Notes: a model not told the origin generated them from the sequence alone. A stretch of DNA of 11,102 bases from Chloroflexota bacterium (GCA_003451595.1 DMDA01000061.1:1-11102); one strand, 5' to 3'. Counted from the stretch's first letter, positions 1 through 6,881 are shown. Made by a program: numbers and translations.

Positions 1-1
1 C

Positions 2-130
2 ATCGCCGAAGGGCTGTCGGACATGGACGCGGCCCTGGCGGCGCTGGAACGGCAGCGGGCCAAGGTGCAGGCGCTCAAGCAGGGGATGATCGCGGAGCTG
101 CTGACGGGGCGGGTGCGGCTGGTCAAGTAA
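2..130 (+). CDS. hsdS: Type I restriction-modification specificity subunit HsdS, C-terminal end (partial)
   Basis: Open from the window edge to the TAA at 128-130; 42 codons are visible. The residues form the conserved C-terminal helix of HsdS: LSDMDAALAALERQ leads into KQGMIAELLTGRVRLVK, matching the family ending 'IKQGMMQELLTGRIRL'. HsdS carries the two target-recognition domains that give the HsdMS methylase and HsdMSR nuclease their DNA specificity. The long helix seen here is the spacer that holds the domains apart and contacts HsdM. The recognition domains lie outside the window, so the target cannot be guessed. The hsdR gene follows about 2 kb downstream, after the darG-darT pair, which supports the call. 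Confidence 0.9.
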   Translation: MAEGLSDMDAALAALERQRAKVQALKQGMIAELLTGRVRLVK

Positions 131-148
131 CTGCCCGCAAGGTATAAT
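120..148 (+). promoter_or_regulatory. Sigma70-type promoter for darG-darT
   Basis: A perfect -10 box TATAAT (143-148) lies 17 bp after TGGTCA (120-125, 4 of 6 matches to TTGACA). The -35 overlaps the last codons of hsdS. Transcription would start near 155, about 25 nt before the darG ATG. An AT-rich consensus box in such GC-rich sequence is unlikely by chance, so the antitoxin-toxin pair probably has its own promoter inside the restriction operon. Confidence 0.7.
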
Positions 149-180
149 GACGGCAGTTCCACCTGCAAGGAGAACCGGCT

Positions 181-1110
181 ATGATTTGGTACGTGCAAGG
201 CAACCTGTTTCAATCGCCGGCACAGACGCTGGTCAACACCGTGAACACCGTTGGCGTGATGGGCAAAGGGGTCGCGCTGGAGTTCAAGCGGCTGTTTCCC
301 GAGATGTACGCCCAGTACCGCGATCTGTGTGAGCGCGGCCAGTTCAAGGTGGGGCAACTGTGGCTGTACAAAAGCCCGCAGAAGTGGGTGCTCAACTTTC
401 CCACCAAAGAGCACTGGCGCCAGCCCTCGCGGGTGGAGTACGTCGAGGCCGGTCTGCGCAAGTTTGTGGAGGTCTACAGCGAGTGGGGCATCCACAGCAT
501 CGCCTTCCCGCCCCTCGGCTGCGGCAACGGCCAGCTGGATTTCGCGACGCAGGTCAGGCCGTTGATGGAGCGGTACTTGAGAAACCTGCCGATTGATGTG
601 TTTATCTATCCCCACATCGGAAGAACCTTCGTGGAGCACCTGGATGCGGCGGCGATGGAAGCATGGCTGCACTCCGAACCGTCCAGCCTGCCCTTCACCG
701 AGGTCTGGCGTGATCTCGAAGCGGCGCTGAGCCAAAAAAGCGAGTTTCGCACCCAAGAAGGTCATCCGTTCACCGCACGAATAACCAGTGAACGGATCGA
801 GGTCAACACCGAAGGCAAAACACAGGTCTTCGACTACGAGACCTTGCTGGCTTTTTGGCAACAACTGCGCACATTGGGTTTTTCCATGAGCCGCATCGCC
901 CCCGGTCTTGATCGCGAGCTGGCCTATCTGATCCCGATCTTCAGCGAACTGCCCTACGTGGCGCCGGTGCGCGTTTCCGAGCAGTACCAGACGTTGCGCC
1001 ACAACGCTACCCTGGGTGTGCAATTCGTGCCGGCAGCACAGAGGCCTGGCGAACCTCGAGCCATGCAATTGGCGCTCTTCTCTGAGGGGAACGCATGGCA
1101 GACAGGCTGA
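181..1110 (+). CDS. darG: DarG-like macrodomain antitoxin (DNA ADP-ribosyl glycohydrolase)
   Basis: 309 aa. Residues 1-150 are a macrodomain of the DarG type: GNLF (7-10), the ligand loop NTVNTVGVMGKG (19-30), NFPTKEHWR (72-80) and FPPLGCGNG (109-117). In known DarG proteins this fold removes ADP-ribose from DNA, and a lysine in the NFPTK segment (here K76) is thought to be catalytic. Residues 151-309 form a C-terminal part that I cannot assign; in characterised DarG a C-terminal region also binds and blocks the toxin. The ATG at 181 has AAGGAG at 167-172, 8 nt upstream. The gene runs into darT with a 16-nt overlap, which suggests translational coupling. The antitoxin comes first, the reverse of the usual darT-darG order. 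The family call is firm; partnership with the next gene follows from the overlap. Confidence 0.88.
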   Translation: MIWYVQGNLFQSPAQTLVNTVNTVGVMGKGVALEFKRLFPEMYAQYRDLCERGQFKVGQLWLYKSPQKWVLNFPTKEHWRQPSRVEYVEAGLRKFVEVYSEWGIHSIAFPPLGCGNGQLDFATQVRPLMERYLRNLPIDVFIYPHIGRTFVEHLDAAAMEAWLHSEPSSLPFTEVWRDLEAALSQKSEFRTQEGHPFTARITSERIEVNTEGKTQVFDYETLLAFWQQLRTLGFSMSRIAPGLDRELAYLIPIFSELPYVAPVRVSEQYQTLRHNATLGVQFVPAAQRPGEPRAMQLALFSEGNAWQTG

Positions 1111-2096
1111 CGGAACACGAAGCGCGCACCTTTCTGCAACAGCTGGCAAAAAGGGATTGGTTGCAGGGAACCGAATGCCGGTGGTGGCCTCAGTTTGCCT
1201 TTCACTACACCGATATTCGTAACGCTGTCAGTGTCTTGCAGGACGGGCGGCTTTACAGCCGCCTTCAAGCCGCGCAGCAGGGCAAGATGGCCGTCAGCAG
1301 CGGAAGCGACGAAGTATTGGCCGGCACAGATGTAAACATCCTGGATTGCGTGCGCCTGTACTTTCGCCCCAAAACGCCGACACAATTCTGGGCAGAGGGA
1401 GTTCATTCGCGAAGCTCACTCAGCCAGTCGAAGTTTCCCGATGCCCACTGCCCGGTTCCCGTCTTTCTTCTCCTTGACCTGGCTGCAGTGCTCGGCCTGC
1501 CTGATAGCCTGTTTTCCGACCGAGGACTGGGCGCTCGTAACTATCGGTTAGGTCGCACACTTGCCGAGCTGAAATCCTTGCCCTGGCGACAAATCTATCA
1601 CAACACCTGGATTGATTGGAGCGATCCAGACAGCGCTCATGAGGTAATCGCGTGCCGTAACGCCGAAATCGTCGTTCCTCGCCAATTGGATCTGAGCGCC
1701 CTGAAGTACATCTATTGCCGCTCCGAAGCCGAAAAGGACACACTCATTCATCTTCTACCGGTTGCGTTGCGCAAGCAGTACCGGAACAAAATCGTTGCCT
1801 CCACCCGCAACGAGTTGTTCTTCCGCCAGCGCACCTTCATCGAACGCGCCGTGCTGATGAATGATCGGATTTACCTGCGCTTCTCGCCGGACACCAAAGC
1901 GCCAGGGCCTTTTCACCTCAGGGTCGAAATCAGCGCCGGACGGCCTCTGTTGTATGAGCGCTCCGATTTTCGGGCGCCGCCGCACGATTACAGCCTGTCC
2001 TTGTCCGGCTCATTTTCTGCCTATGACGTTCGCGTCACGTTGGATGATCATCTTGTCTATGCCAACGCGTTCGTGGACGTTGACATGCCGTTCTAA
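1095..2096 (+). CDS. darT: DarT-like DNA ADP-ribosyltransferase toxin (DUF4433)
   Basis: 333 aa, longer than the roughly 210 aa of the classical thymidine-modifying DarT. Visible DarT/DUF4433 landmarks are FHYTDIRNAVSVLQDGRLYS (36-55) for the NAD-binding start of the fold, YFRPKTPTQFW (89-99) in place of the usual YFxPRxPM, and CRNAEIVVP (187-195), where E191 is the candidate catalytic glutamate. These enzymes attach ADP-ribose from NAD to a base in DNA and so block replication; they act as toxins or anti-phage effectors and are kept silent by DarG. Residues from about 215 to 333 form an extra C-terminal region with no family I recognise. The start is ATG 1095 with AGGGG at 1085-1089, inside the end of darG. 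The divergent motifs mean that the target base (thymidine or guanosine type) cannot be decided from sequence alone. Confidence 0.82.
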   Translation: MADRLTEHEARTFLQQLAKRDWLQGTECRWWPQFAFHYTDIRNAVSVLQDGRLYSRLQAAQQGKMAVSSGSDEVLAGTDVNILDCVRLYFRPKTPTQFWAEGVHSRSSLSQSKFPDAHCPVPVFLLLDLAAVLGLPDSLFSDRGLGARNYRLGRTLAELKSLPWRQIYHNTWIDWSDPDSAHEVIACRNAEIVVPRQLDLSALKYIYCRSEAEKDTLIHLLPVALRKQYRNKIVASTRNELFFRQRTFIERAVLMNDRIYLRFSPDTKAPGPFHLRVEISAGRPLLYERSDFRAPPHDYSLSLSGSFSAYDVRVTLDDHLVYANAFVDVDMPF

Positions 2097-2108
2097 ATCG
2101 TTGTCTCG

Positions 2109-2140
2109 TCGTAGAGACGCAGAATTTTGCGTCTCTACGA
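2109..2140. repeat. Perfect 13-bp palindrome between darT and hsdR
   Basis: Arms TCGTAGAGACGCA (2109-2121) and TGCGTCTCTACGA (2128-2140) are exact reverse complements around the 6-nt centre GAATTT. There is no T-run after it, so it is a poor intrinsic terminator. Its form resembles dispersed palindromic repeats of the TAGAGACGC type that I recall from cyanobacterial and Chloroflexota genomes. It fills most of the 80-nt gap between the toxin gene and hsdR. Confidence 0.75.
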
Positions 2141-2176
2141 TGTGGTTGCTGTGCCATGAGCATTACGAGGTGCATG

Positions 2177-5100
2177 ATGAACGTCGGCCAACGCGAACGC
2201 CTTGTCCAGGACCGCGTCATCCGTCTGCTACGCGACCAGCTCGGCTATGACTACCTGGGGGACTGGCGCGACCGGCCCGACAACCGCAACGTCGAGCCAG
2301 CGTTGTTGCGCACCTGGCTGGAAAAGCGCGGCTACGACAAGGGGACGATCGACCGCGCCCTGCACCAGCTCCAGCAAGCCGCCAGCCTGGGCGAGGGCCG
2401 CAGCCTCTACGACGCCAACCGTGCGGTCTACGAGCTGCTGCGCTACGGCGTCAAGGTGCGGCAGGTTGGCGAGCAGACCCAAACGGTCTGGCTGATGGAC
2501 TGGGACGACCCCACGCGCAACCACTTCGCCCTCGCCGAGGAGGTCACTGTGCAGGGCGAAGCGCGCAAGCGGCCCGACCTGGTCTTCTACGTCAACGGCA
2601 TCGCGCTGGCCGTGCTGGAGCTGAAGCGCTCCACCGTCTCGGTCAGCGAGGGCATCCGCCAGAACCTGGGCAACCAGCAGCGCGCCTTCATCCGCAACTT
2701 CTTCACCACCGTCCAGCTGGTCATGGCTGGCAACGACACCGAGGGGCTGCGCTACGGCGTGATCGAGACCCCCGAAAAGCACTACCTGAGCTGGAAGGAA
2801 GAGGACCTGGGCTGGCGGCCCGGTGCGGCTGGGGCGAAATACCTGCCCACGGATCGCTGCGCAGGCGGCGCGACCCCGCTCGACTGTGCGCTGCTGCGCC
2901 TGGTCAACCCGGCGCGGCTGCTGGAGCTGATCCACGACTTCATCGCCTTCGACGCCGGCGTCAAGAAAGTCTGCCGGCCCAACCAGTACTTCGCGGTGCG
3001 CGCCGCACAGGCGCACGTCCGCCGCCGCGAGGGCGGCATCATCTGGCACACGCAAGGCTCCGGCAAGTCGCTCACCATGGTCTGGCTGGCGCGCTGGATT
3101 CGCGAGCACGTGCCCGACGCGCGCGTGCTCATCATCACCGATCGCGTCGAGCTAGACGAGCAGATCGAAGGGGATTTCCTGGGCGTGGGCGAGGAGATCC
3201 ACCGCACCCGCAGCGGCGCCGATCTGCTGCACGTGCTCAACCGCGCCGACCGCTGGCTGATCTGCTCGCTGATCCACAAGTTCGGCCGCAGCGACGAGGC
3301 GGCGCTGGACGACTATATCACCGACCTGACCGCGCACCTGCCCGCCGACTTCCGGCCCAAGGGCGCGCTCCACGTCTTCGTGGACGAGTGCCACCGCACC
3401 CAAAGCGGCAAGCTGCATCGCGCCATGAAAGCGCTCCTGCCCGAAGCGGTCTTCATCGGCTACAGCGGCACCCCGTTGCTCAAAGCCGACAAAGGGCGCA
3501 GCGTCGAGGTCTTTGGCCCCTACATCCACACCTACAAATACGACGAGGCCGTGCGCGATGGCGTGGTGCTCGACCTGCGCTACGAGGCGCGCGACATAGA
3601 TCAGCGCCTTACTTCGCCGGAACGGGTGGATCAGTGGTTCGAGGCCAGGACGCGCGGCCTCACCGACTTCGCCCGCGCCCAGCTCAAACGGCGCTGGGGC
3701 ACCATGCAGGAGGTGCTCAGCGCGCAGTCGCGGCTGGAGCAGATCGTCGCCGACATCCTGCTGGACATGGAGACGCGGCCCCGGCTGCTGGACGATCGCG
3801 GCAACGCGCTGCTGGTGTGCAGCAGCATCTACCAGGCGTGCAAATGCTACGAGCTGTTCGAGCGCACGCCGCTCAAAGGCAAGTGCGCCATTGTCACCAG
3901 CTACCGTCCCAACCCGGCCGACATCGCCGGCGAGGAGACGGGCGAGGGCCAGACCGAGCGCCTGCATCAGTACGCCATCTATCGCCGCATGGTGGCCGAC
4001 TTTTTCGAGCAGGACGAAGACCAGGCCATGGGGCGGGTCGAGGAGTTCGAGCGCATCGTCAAAGAACGCTTCATCAAGGAGCCGGGGCGCATGAAGCTGC
4101 TCATCGTGGTGGACAAGCTGCTCACCGGCTTCGACGCGCCGCCGGCCACCTACCTCTACATTGACAAGCCCATGCGCGACCATGGCCTCTTCCAGGCCAT
4201 CTGCCGCGTCAACCGGCTGGACACCGAGGACAAGGAGTACGGCTACATCGTGGACTACCGCGACCTCTTCCAGTCCCTGCAGACGGCGGTGCAAGACTAC
4301 ACTGCCGCTGCGTTCGACGGCTATGACCCCGACGACGTGGCGGGCGTCCTGGCGAACCGGCTGGAGAAAGGGCGGGAGCGCCTGGAGGAGACGCTGGAGC
4401 AGGTGCGCGCCCTGTGCGAGCCGGTCCCGCCCCCGCGCGACAGCCGCGCCTACCTGCACTACTTCGTCGCCGCCGACACCGGCGACAAGAACGCGATCAA
4501 GGAGAACGAGCCGCGGCGCGTGGCGCTCTACAAAGCCGTGGCCGCACTGACGCGCGCCTACGCCAACCTGGCCAACGAGATGCTCGAAGCCGGCTATAGC
4601 GCCGCACAGGCGGAAACCATCCGCCGCGAGGTGATGCATTACGAGCAGGTGCGGCAAGAGGTGCGCCTGGCCAGCGGCGATTCCGTGGACCTCAAACAGT
4701 TCGAGCCAGCCATGCGCCACCTGCTGGACGCCTACATCCAAGCCGATCCCAGCCGCGTCGTGGCCTCCTTCAACGACCTGGGGCTGGTGGACCTCTTCAT
4801 CGCTGGCGGCCTGGCTGAGCTGGCCCCGCGGCTGCCGGAGCGCCTGGCCGGGGATCGCACGGCCATGGCCGAAGCCATCGAGAACAACGTGCGCCGCCTG
4901 ATCATTGACGAGACGCCGGTCAACCCCCGCTACTACGAACGGATGTCCCAGCTCCTCGACGAGCTGATCGCCCTGCGCAAAGCCCAGGCCATCGCTTACG
5001 CGGAGTACATGCAGCGGCTGCGCGCGCTGGCGCAGCAGGCTAAAACTCCGGGCAGCGCGGGCGATTATCCGCCGGAAGTGGACACCCCGGCCCGCCGCGC

Positions 5101-5302
5101 GCTCTACGACAACCTGGAGCGCGACCCCGACCTGGCGCTGCGCGTGGATGAGGCGGTGCGCCGCGCCAAACGGGACGACTGGCGCGGCCACACCCTCAAG
5201 GAGCGCCAGGTGCTCTACGCCGTGCGCCAGGCCCTGGGCGACGCGCCCGACGCCGAAGCAGAGCGCATCCTCGCCATCATCCGGGAGCAAGATGAGTACT
5301 GA
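2177..5302 (+). CDS. hsdR: Type I restriction enzyme motor/nuclease subunit HsdR
   Basis: About 1041 aa, the usual HsdR length. An N-terminal PD-(D/E)xK nuclease shows D134, E148 and K150 (RPDLVFY, then VLELK), followed by the glutamine-rich QNLGNQQRAF (162-171). The SF2 motor follows: Walker A TQGSGKS (292-298), DECH (403-406), SGTP (430-433), LTGFDAPP, and motif VI with ICRVNR near residue 675. The long C-terminal helical part assembles with HsdM and HsdS. The protein cuts unmodified DNA at a distance after ATP-driven translocation. I place the start at ATG 2177 (MNVGQRERL) because GAGG (2167-2170) lies 6 nt upstream; ATG 2174 and 2156 are in frame but less well placed. The stop overlaps the next gene by 11 nt. 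No motif looks damaged, so the enzyme is probably active. Confidence 0.96.
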   Translation: MNVGQRERLVQDRVIRLLRDQLGYDYLGDWRDRPDNRNVEPALLRTWLEKRGYDKGTIDRALHQLQQAASLGEGRSLYDANRAVYELLRYGVKVRQVGEQTQTVWLMDWDDPTRNHFALAEEVTVQGEARKRPDLVFYVNGIALAVLELKRSTVSVSEGIRQNLGNQQRAFIRNFFTTVQLVMAGNDTEGLRYGVIETPEKHYLSWKEEDLGWRPGAAGAKYLPTDRCAGGATPLDCALLRLVNPARLLELIHDFIAFDAGVKKVCRPNQYFAVRAAQAHVRRREGGIIWHTQGSGKSLTMVWLARWIREHVPDARVLIITDRVELDEQIEGDFLGVGEEIHRTRSGADLLHVLNRADRWLICSLIHKFGRSDEAALDDYITDLTAHLPADFRPKGALHVFVDECHRTQSGKLHRAMKALLPEAVFIGYSGTPLLKADKGRSVEVFGPYIHTYKYDEAVRDGVVLDLRYEARDIDQRLTSPERVDQWFEARTRGLTDFARAQLKRRWGTMQEVLSAQSRLEQIVADILLDMETRPRLLDDRGNALLVCSSIYQACKCYELFERTPLKGKCAIVTSYRPNPADIAGEETGEGQTERLHQYAIYRRMVADFFEQDEDQAMGRVEEFERIVKERFIKEPGRMKLLIVVDKLLTGFDAPPATYLYIDKPMRDHGLFQAICRVNRLDTEDKEYGYIVDYRDLFQSLQTAVQDYTAAAFDGYDPDDVAGVLANRLEKGRERLEETLEQVRALCEPVPPPRDSRAYLHYFVAADTGDKNAIKENEPRRVALYKAVAALTRAYANLANEMLEAGYSAAQAETIRREVMHYEQVRQEVRLASGDSVDLKQFEPAMRHLLDAYIQADPSRVVASFNDLGLVDLFIAGGLAELAPRLPERLAGDRTAMAEAIENNVRRLIIDETPVNPRYYERMSQLLDELIALRKAQAIAYAEYMQRLRALAQQAKTPGSAGDYPPEVDTPARRALYDNLERDPDLALRVDEAVRRAKRDDWRGHTLKERQVLYAVRQALGDAPDAEAERILAIIREQDEY

Positions 5303-6020
5303 ACGGACGGTGCTCGAAATCGGCGGCTTGCAGGTCGAGGTGGTGCGCAAGGCGATCAAGAACCTGCACCTGGGCGTCTACCCGCCCGACGGCCACGTGC
5401 GCGTCGCCGCGCCGCGGGTCATGGGCGACGAGGCGGTGCGGCTGGCAGTGATCTCGCGGTTAGGCTGGATCCGCCGCCAGCAGGCGCGCTTCGCAGGCCA
5501 GGCGCGCCAGTCCGAGCGCGAGATGGTGCACGGCGAGAGCCACTACTACCTGGGCGTGCGCTACCGCCTGCTGATCGAAGAAGCCGACGCACCTTCACAG
5601 GTGCGCGTGCATGGCGGCAACAAACTGGTCCTGCAGGTGCGCCCCGGCGCCGACGCCGCCAAACGTCGCGCCGTGCTGGACGCCTGGTATCGCCGCGAGC
5701 TGAAGGAGCGCATCCCGCCGTTGCTGGCGAAGTGGCAGCCCATCATCGGCGTCGAGGTCGCGGCGTGGGGCGTCAAGCGCATGAAGACGCGCTGGGGCGC
5801 GTGCAACGTCGCTGCACGGCGCATCTGGCTCAACCTGGAGCTGATCAAGAAGCCGCCGCACTGCCTGGAATATGTCCTGGTGCACGAGCTGGTGCACCTG
5901 CTCGAACGCCATCACAGCGACCGCTTTCGCAAACTCATGGATCACTTTCTGCCGCAGTGGCAACTCTACCGCGACGAGCTTAACCGCGCGCCGCTGGCGC
6001 ACGAGGAATGGGAGTATTGA
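5292..6020 (+). CDS. YgjP-like zinc metallopeptidase (M48-type, DUF45)
   Basis: 242 aa. HELVH (198-202) supplies two zinc ligands and the catalytic glutamate, and the following HHSDRF (207-212) supplies the third histidine, as in the YgjP/DUF45 family. The conserved KTRWGACN (165-172) lies just before it, and residues 1-100 match the family's N-terminal beta-rich part (HGESHYYLGVRYRLL, 80-94). The start is ATG 5292 with GGGAG at 5283-5287; it overlaps the hsdR stop by 11 nt, so the two are very likely co-translated. Such genes often follow hsdR in type I loci, yet their role there is not established. It could process a subunit or act as an accessory effector; this is a guess. No signal peptide or membrane segment is seen, so it is cytoplasmic. 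Confidence 0.9.
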   Translation: MSTERTVLEIGGLQVEVVRKAIKNLHLGVYPPDGHVRVAAPRVMGDEAVRLAVISRLGWIRRQQARFAGQARQSEREMVHGESHYYLGVRYRLLIEEADAPSQVRVHGGNKLVLQVRPGADAAKRRAVLDAWYRRELKERIPPLLAKWQPIIGVEVAAWGVKRMKTRWGACNVAARRIWLNLELIKKPPHCLEYVLVHELVHLLERHHSDRFRKLMDHFLPQWQLYRDELNRAPLAHEEWEY

Positions 6021-6048
6021 TGTCCGCGATGATGTCCGCGACGATGTC
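6019..6048 (+). repeat. 12-bp tandem duplication at the start of the VWA relic
   Basis: GATGTCCGCGAT (6019-6030) is followed by GATGTCCGCGAC (6031-6042) and the half copy GATGTC (6043-6048). Read in the relic's frame this gives DVRDDVRDDV. The first copy overlaps the stop codon of the metallopeptidase gene, so the duplication lies exactly on the junction. Confidence 0.7.
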
Positions 6049-6202
6049 ATCGGCGGTTTCAATGACTTTCTCGCTGAGCAGAAAGTTGCGCCCGGCTTTG
6101 CGACAATGACGCTGGTTCAGTTCGATTCGCAAGACCCCTACGAGGTGGTTCATGATTTTGTACACTTGCGGCGGCGCCAGAACTGACGCGCACGACCTTT
6201 GT

Positions 6203-6239
6203 CCCGATTGCATCGAGCAACGGCGTCGATGCAATCGGG
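6203..6239. repeat. Perfect 14-bp inverted repeat inside the VWA relic
   Basis: CCCGATTGCATCGA (6203-6216) and TCGATGCAATCGGG (6226-6239) are exact reverse complements around 9 nt (GCAACGGCG). The right arm encodes the conserved VWA residues DAIG; the left arm encodes PIAS, where relatives have a different sequence. There is no T-run, so a terminator is unlikely. Confidence 0.8.
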
Positions 6240-6342
6240 CGCAGCATCAACGATCTGGAGCAGAAGCTGGTGCGGATGCCGGAGGCGATGCGTCCGGCGC
6301 GCGCCGTGATGGCCATGTTGTGCAACCCGGCGCCGTTGGATT

Positions 6343-6371
6343 TTGACCCATACCGTCGTCTATGGTATAGT
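6343..6371 (+). promoter_or_regulatory. Promoter of the tRNA pair
   Basis: TTGACC (6343-6348, 5 of 6) and TATAGT (6366-6371, 5 of 6) are separated by exactly 17 bp. Transcription would begin near 6378, a few bases before the mature 5' end of the initiator tRNA at 6386. Both tRNA genes are probably read from it. Confidence 0.8.
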
Positions 6372-6385
6372 CATCACGTAATCGA

Positions 6386-6460
<75 letters not shown>

Positions 6461-6461
6461 T

Positions 6462-6489
6462 AAGCCGTCAGCACATGTGCTGGCGGCTT
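6462..6489 (+). other. Hairpin between the two tRNA genes
   Basis: AAGCCGTCAGC (6462-6472) pairs with GCTGGCGGCTT (6479-6489) with one G-U pair; the inner 14 nt are themselves a palindrome. The following bases, CTAAATCT, are a poor T-run. It may be a processing or attenuation structure within the tRNA transcript, or a weak terminator. Confidence 0.5.
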
Positions 6490-6497
6490 CTAAATCT

Positions 6498-6571
<74 letters not shown>

Positions 6572-6581
6572 CTAAAACAAA

Positions 6582-6610
6582 ACCCGTCAGTCACTGATTG
6601 ACCGACGGGT
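6582..6610 (-). terminator. Intrinsic terminator facing the element
   Basis: ACCCGTC-A-GTCA (6582-6593) pairs with TGAC-C-GACGGGT (6599-6610), 11 pairs and one mismatch around a 5-nt loop. Read on the minus strand, the hairpin is followed by TTTGTTTTAG, a good T-run. It would stop transcripts coming from the element before they run antisense into the tRNA genes. On the plus strand there is no T-run. Confidence 0.65.
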
Positions 6611-6635
6611 GCGTAGTGCGGATGTCCCGGAGCCG

Positions 6636-6735
6636 TGCTACAATTGACTCCAAAACCACCCGACGATACGACCGTCGGTCTGGTTAGGCGCCTGATAGTG
6701 CTTCCTACACTGTCGGGCGCCGCTTATTTCTGCCC
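6636..6735 (+). other. Possible small RNA unit: extended -10 and two hairpins
   Basis: The gene-free stretch 6611-6881 begins with TGCTACAAT (6636-6644), an extended -10 form. After it come a 6-bp hairpin CCGACG/CGTCGG (6660-6678) and a 14-bp hairpin (6687-6700 with 6708-6721, two G-U pairs, 7-nt loop) followed by GCTTATTTC. This could be a short transcript of about 80 nt with its own weak terminator, or simply the terminator region of the tRNA transcript. I see no clear -35 and no coding frame worth naming. Confidence 0.3.
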
Positions 6736-6803
6736 CACAGAGTACACCCGTTTCCTTCAATCCGTCAAGGGGTCAATTTGCAGAAACCGCAATAGCAGCC
6801 CGC

Positions 6804-6853
6804 AGACGGGCGCCACGATGCCATCATGGGGTGTTGACACCTTGCGCCCGTCT
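6804..6853 (-). terminator. Large inverted repeat after the integrase gene
   Basis: AGACGGGCGC (6804-6813) and GCGCCCGTCT (6844-6853) are exact complements, 30 nt apart, with smaller hairpins possible inside (GGTGT/ACACC). It lies 29 nt beyond the integrase stop on the minus strand. No T-run follows, so it may aid termination, or it may be a recombinase-related site near the left end. Confidence 0.4.
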
Positions 6854-6881
6854 TTGACGCCGTGTAGTCCGTCCAGCACGG

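Larger units (their letters stand above)
6019..6320 (+). pseudogene. Decayed von Willebrand factor A (VWA) domain gene
   Basis: Two adjacent frames together give a recognisable VWA protein. The first, through about 6163, reads RDDVIGGFNDFLAEQK, then TLVQFDS and EVVHD, and runs into TGA at 6184-6186. The second, from about 6165, reads LAAAPELTRTTFVP, then DAIGRSINDLEQKL and RPARAVMAML. Intact relatives read 'SIRDDxIGGFNxFLAEQ ... VPLAxVPELT ... LDAIGRTI'. Loss of one C in a GTACCACTT-like stretch near 6163 would explain the shift. The N-terminus with the metal-binding DxSxS motif is missing, because homology begins right at the stop of the metallopeptidase gene. The C-terminal half is also gone. 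I read this as a relic cut when the restriction locus arrived or was rearranged. No functional product is expected. Confidence 0.75.

Noticed and set aside
2156..2176. ATG 2156 as the hsdR start
   Set aside because: No ribosome-binding site precedes it, whereas GAGG is well placed for ATG 2177 and the family begins near MNxxQRERL.
2228..3109. Minus-strand frame of 293 codons opposite the hsdR N-terminus
   Set aside because: Low-complexity composition, no known motifs, and it lies entirely over conserved HsdR nuclease sequence.
3152..5359. Long minus-strand frame of 735 codons opposite hsdR
   Set aside because: A typical shadow frame of a GC-rich gene; the plus strand encodes a complete HsdR with all motifs.
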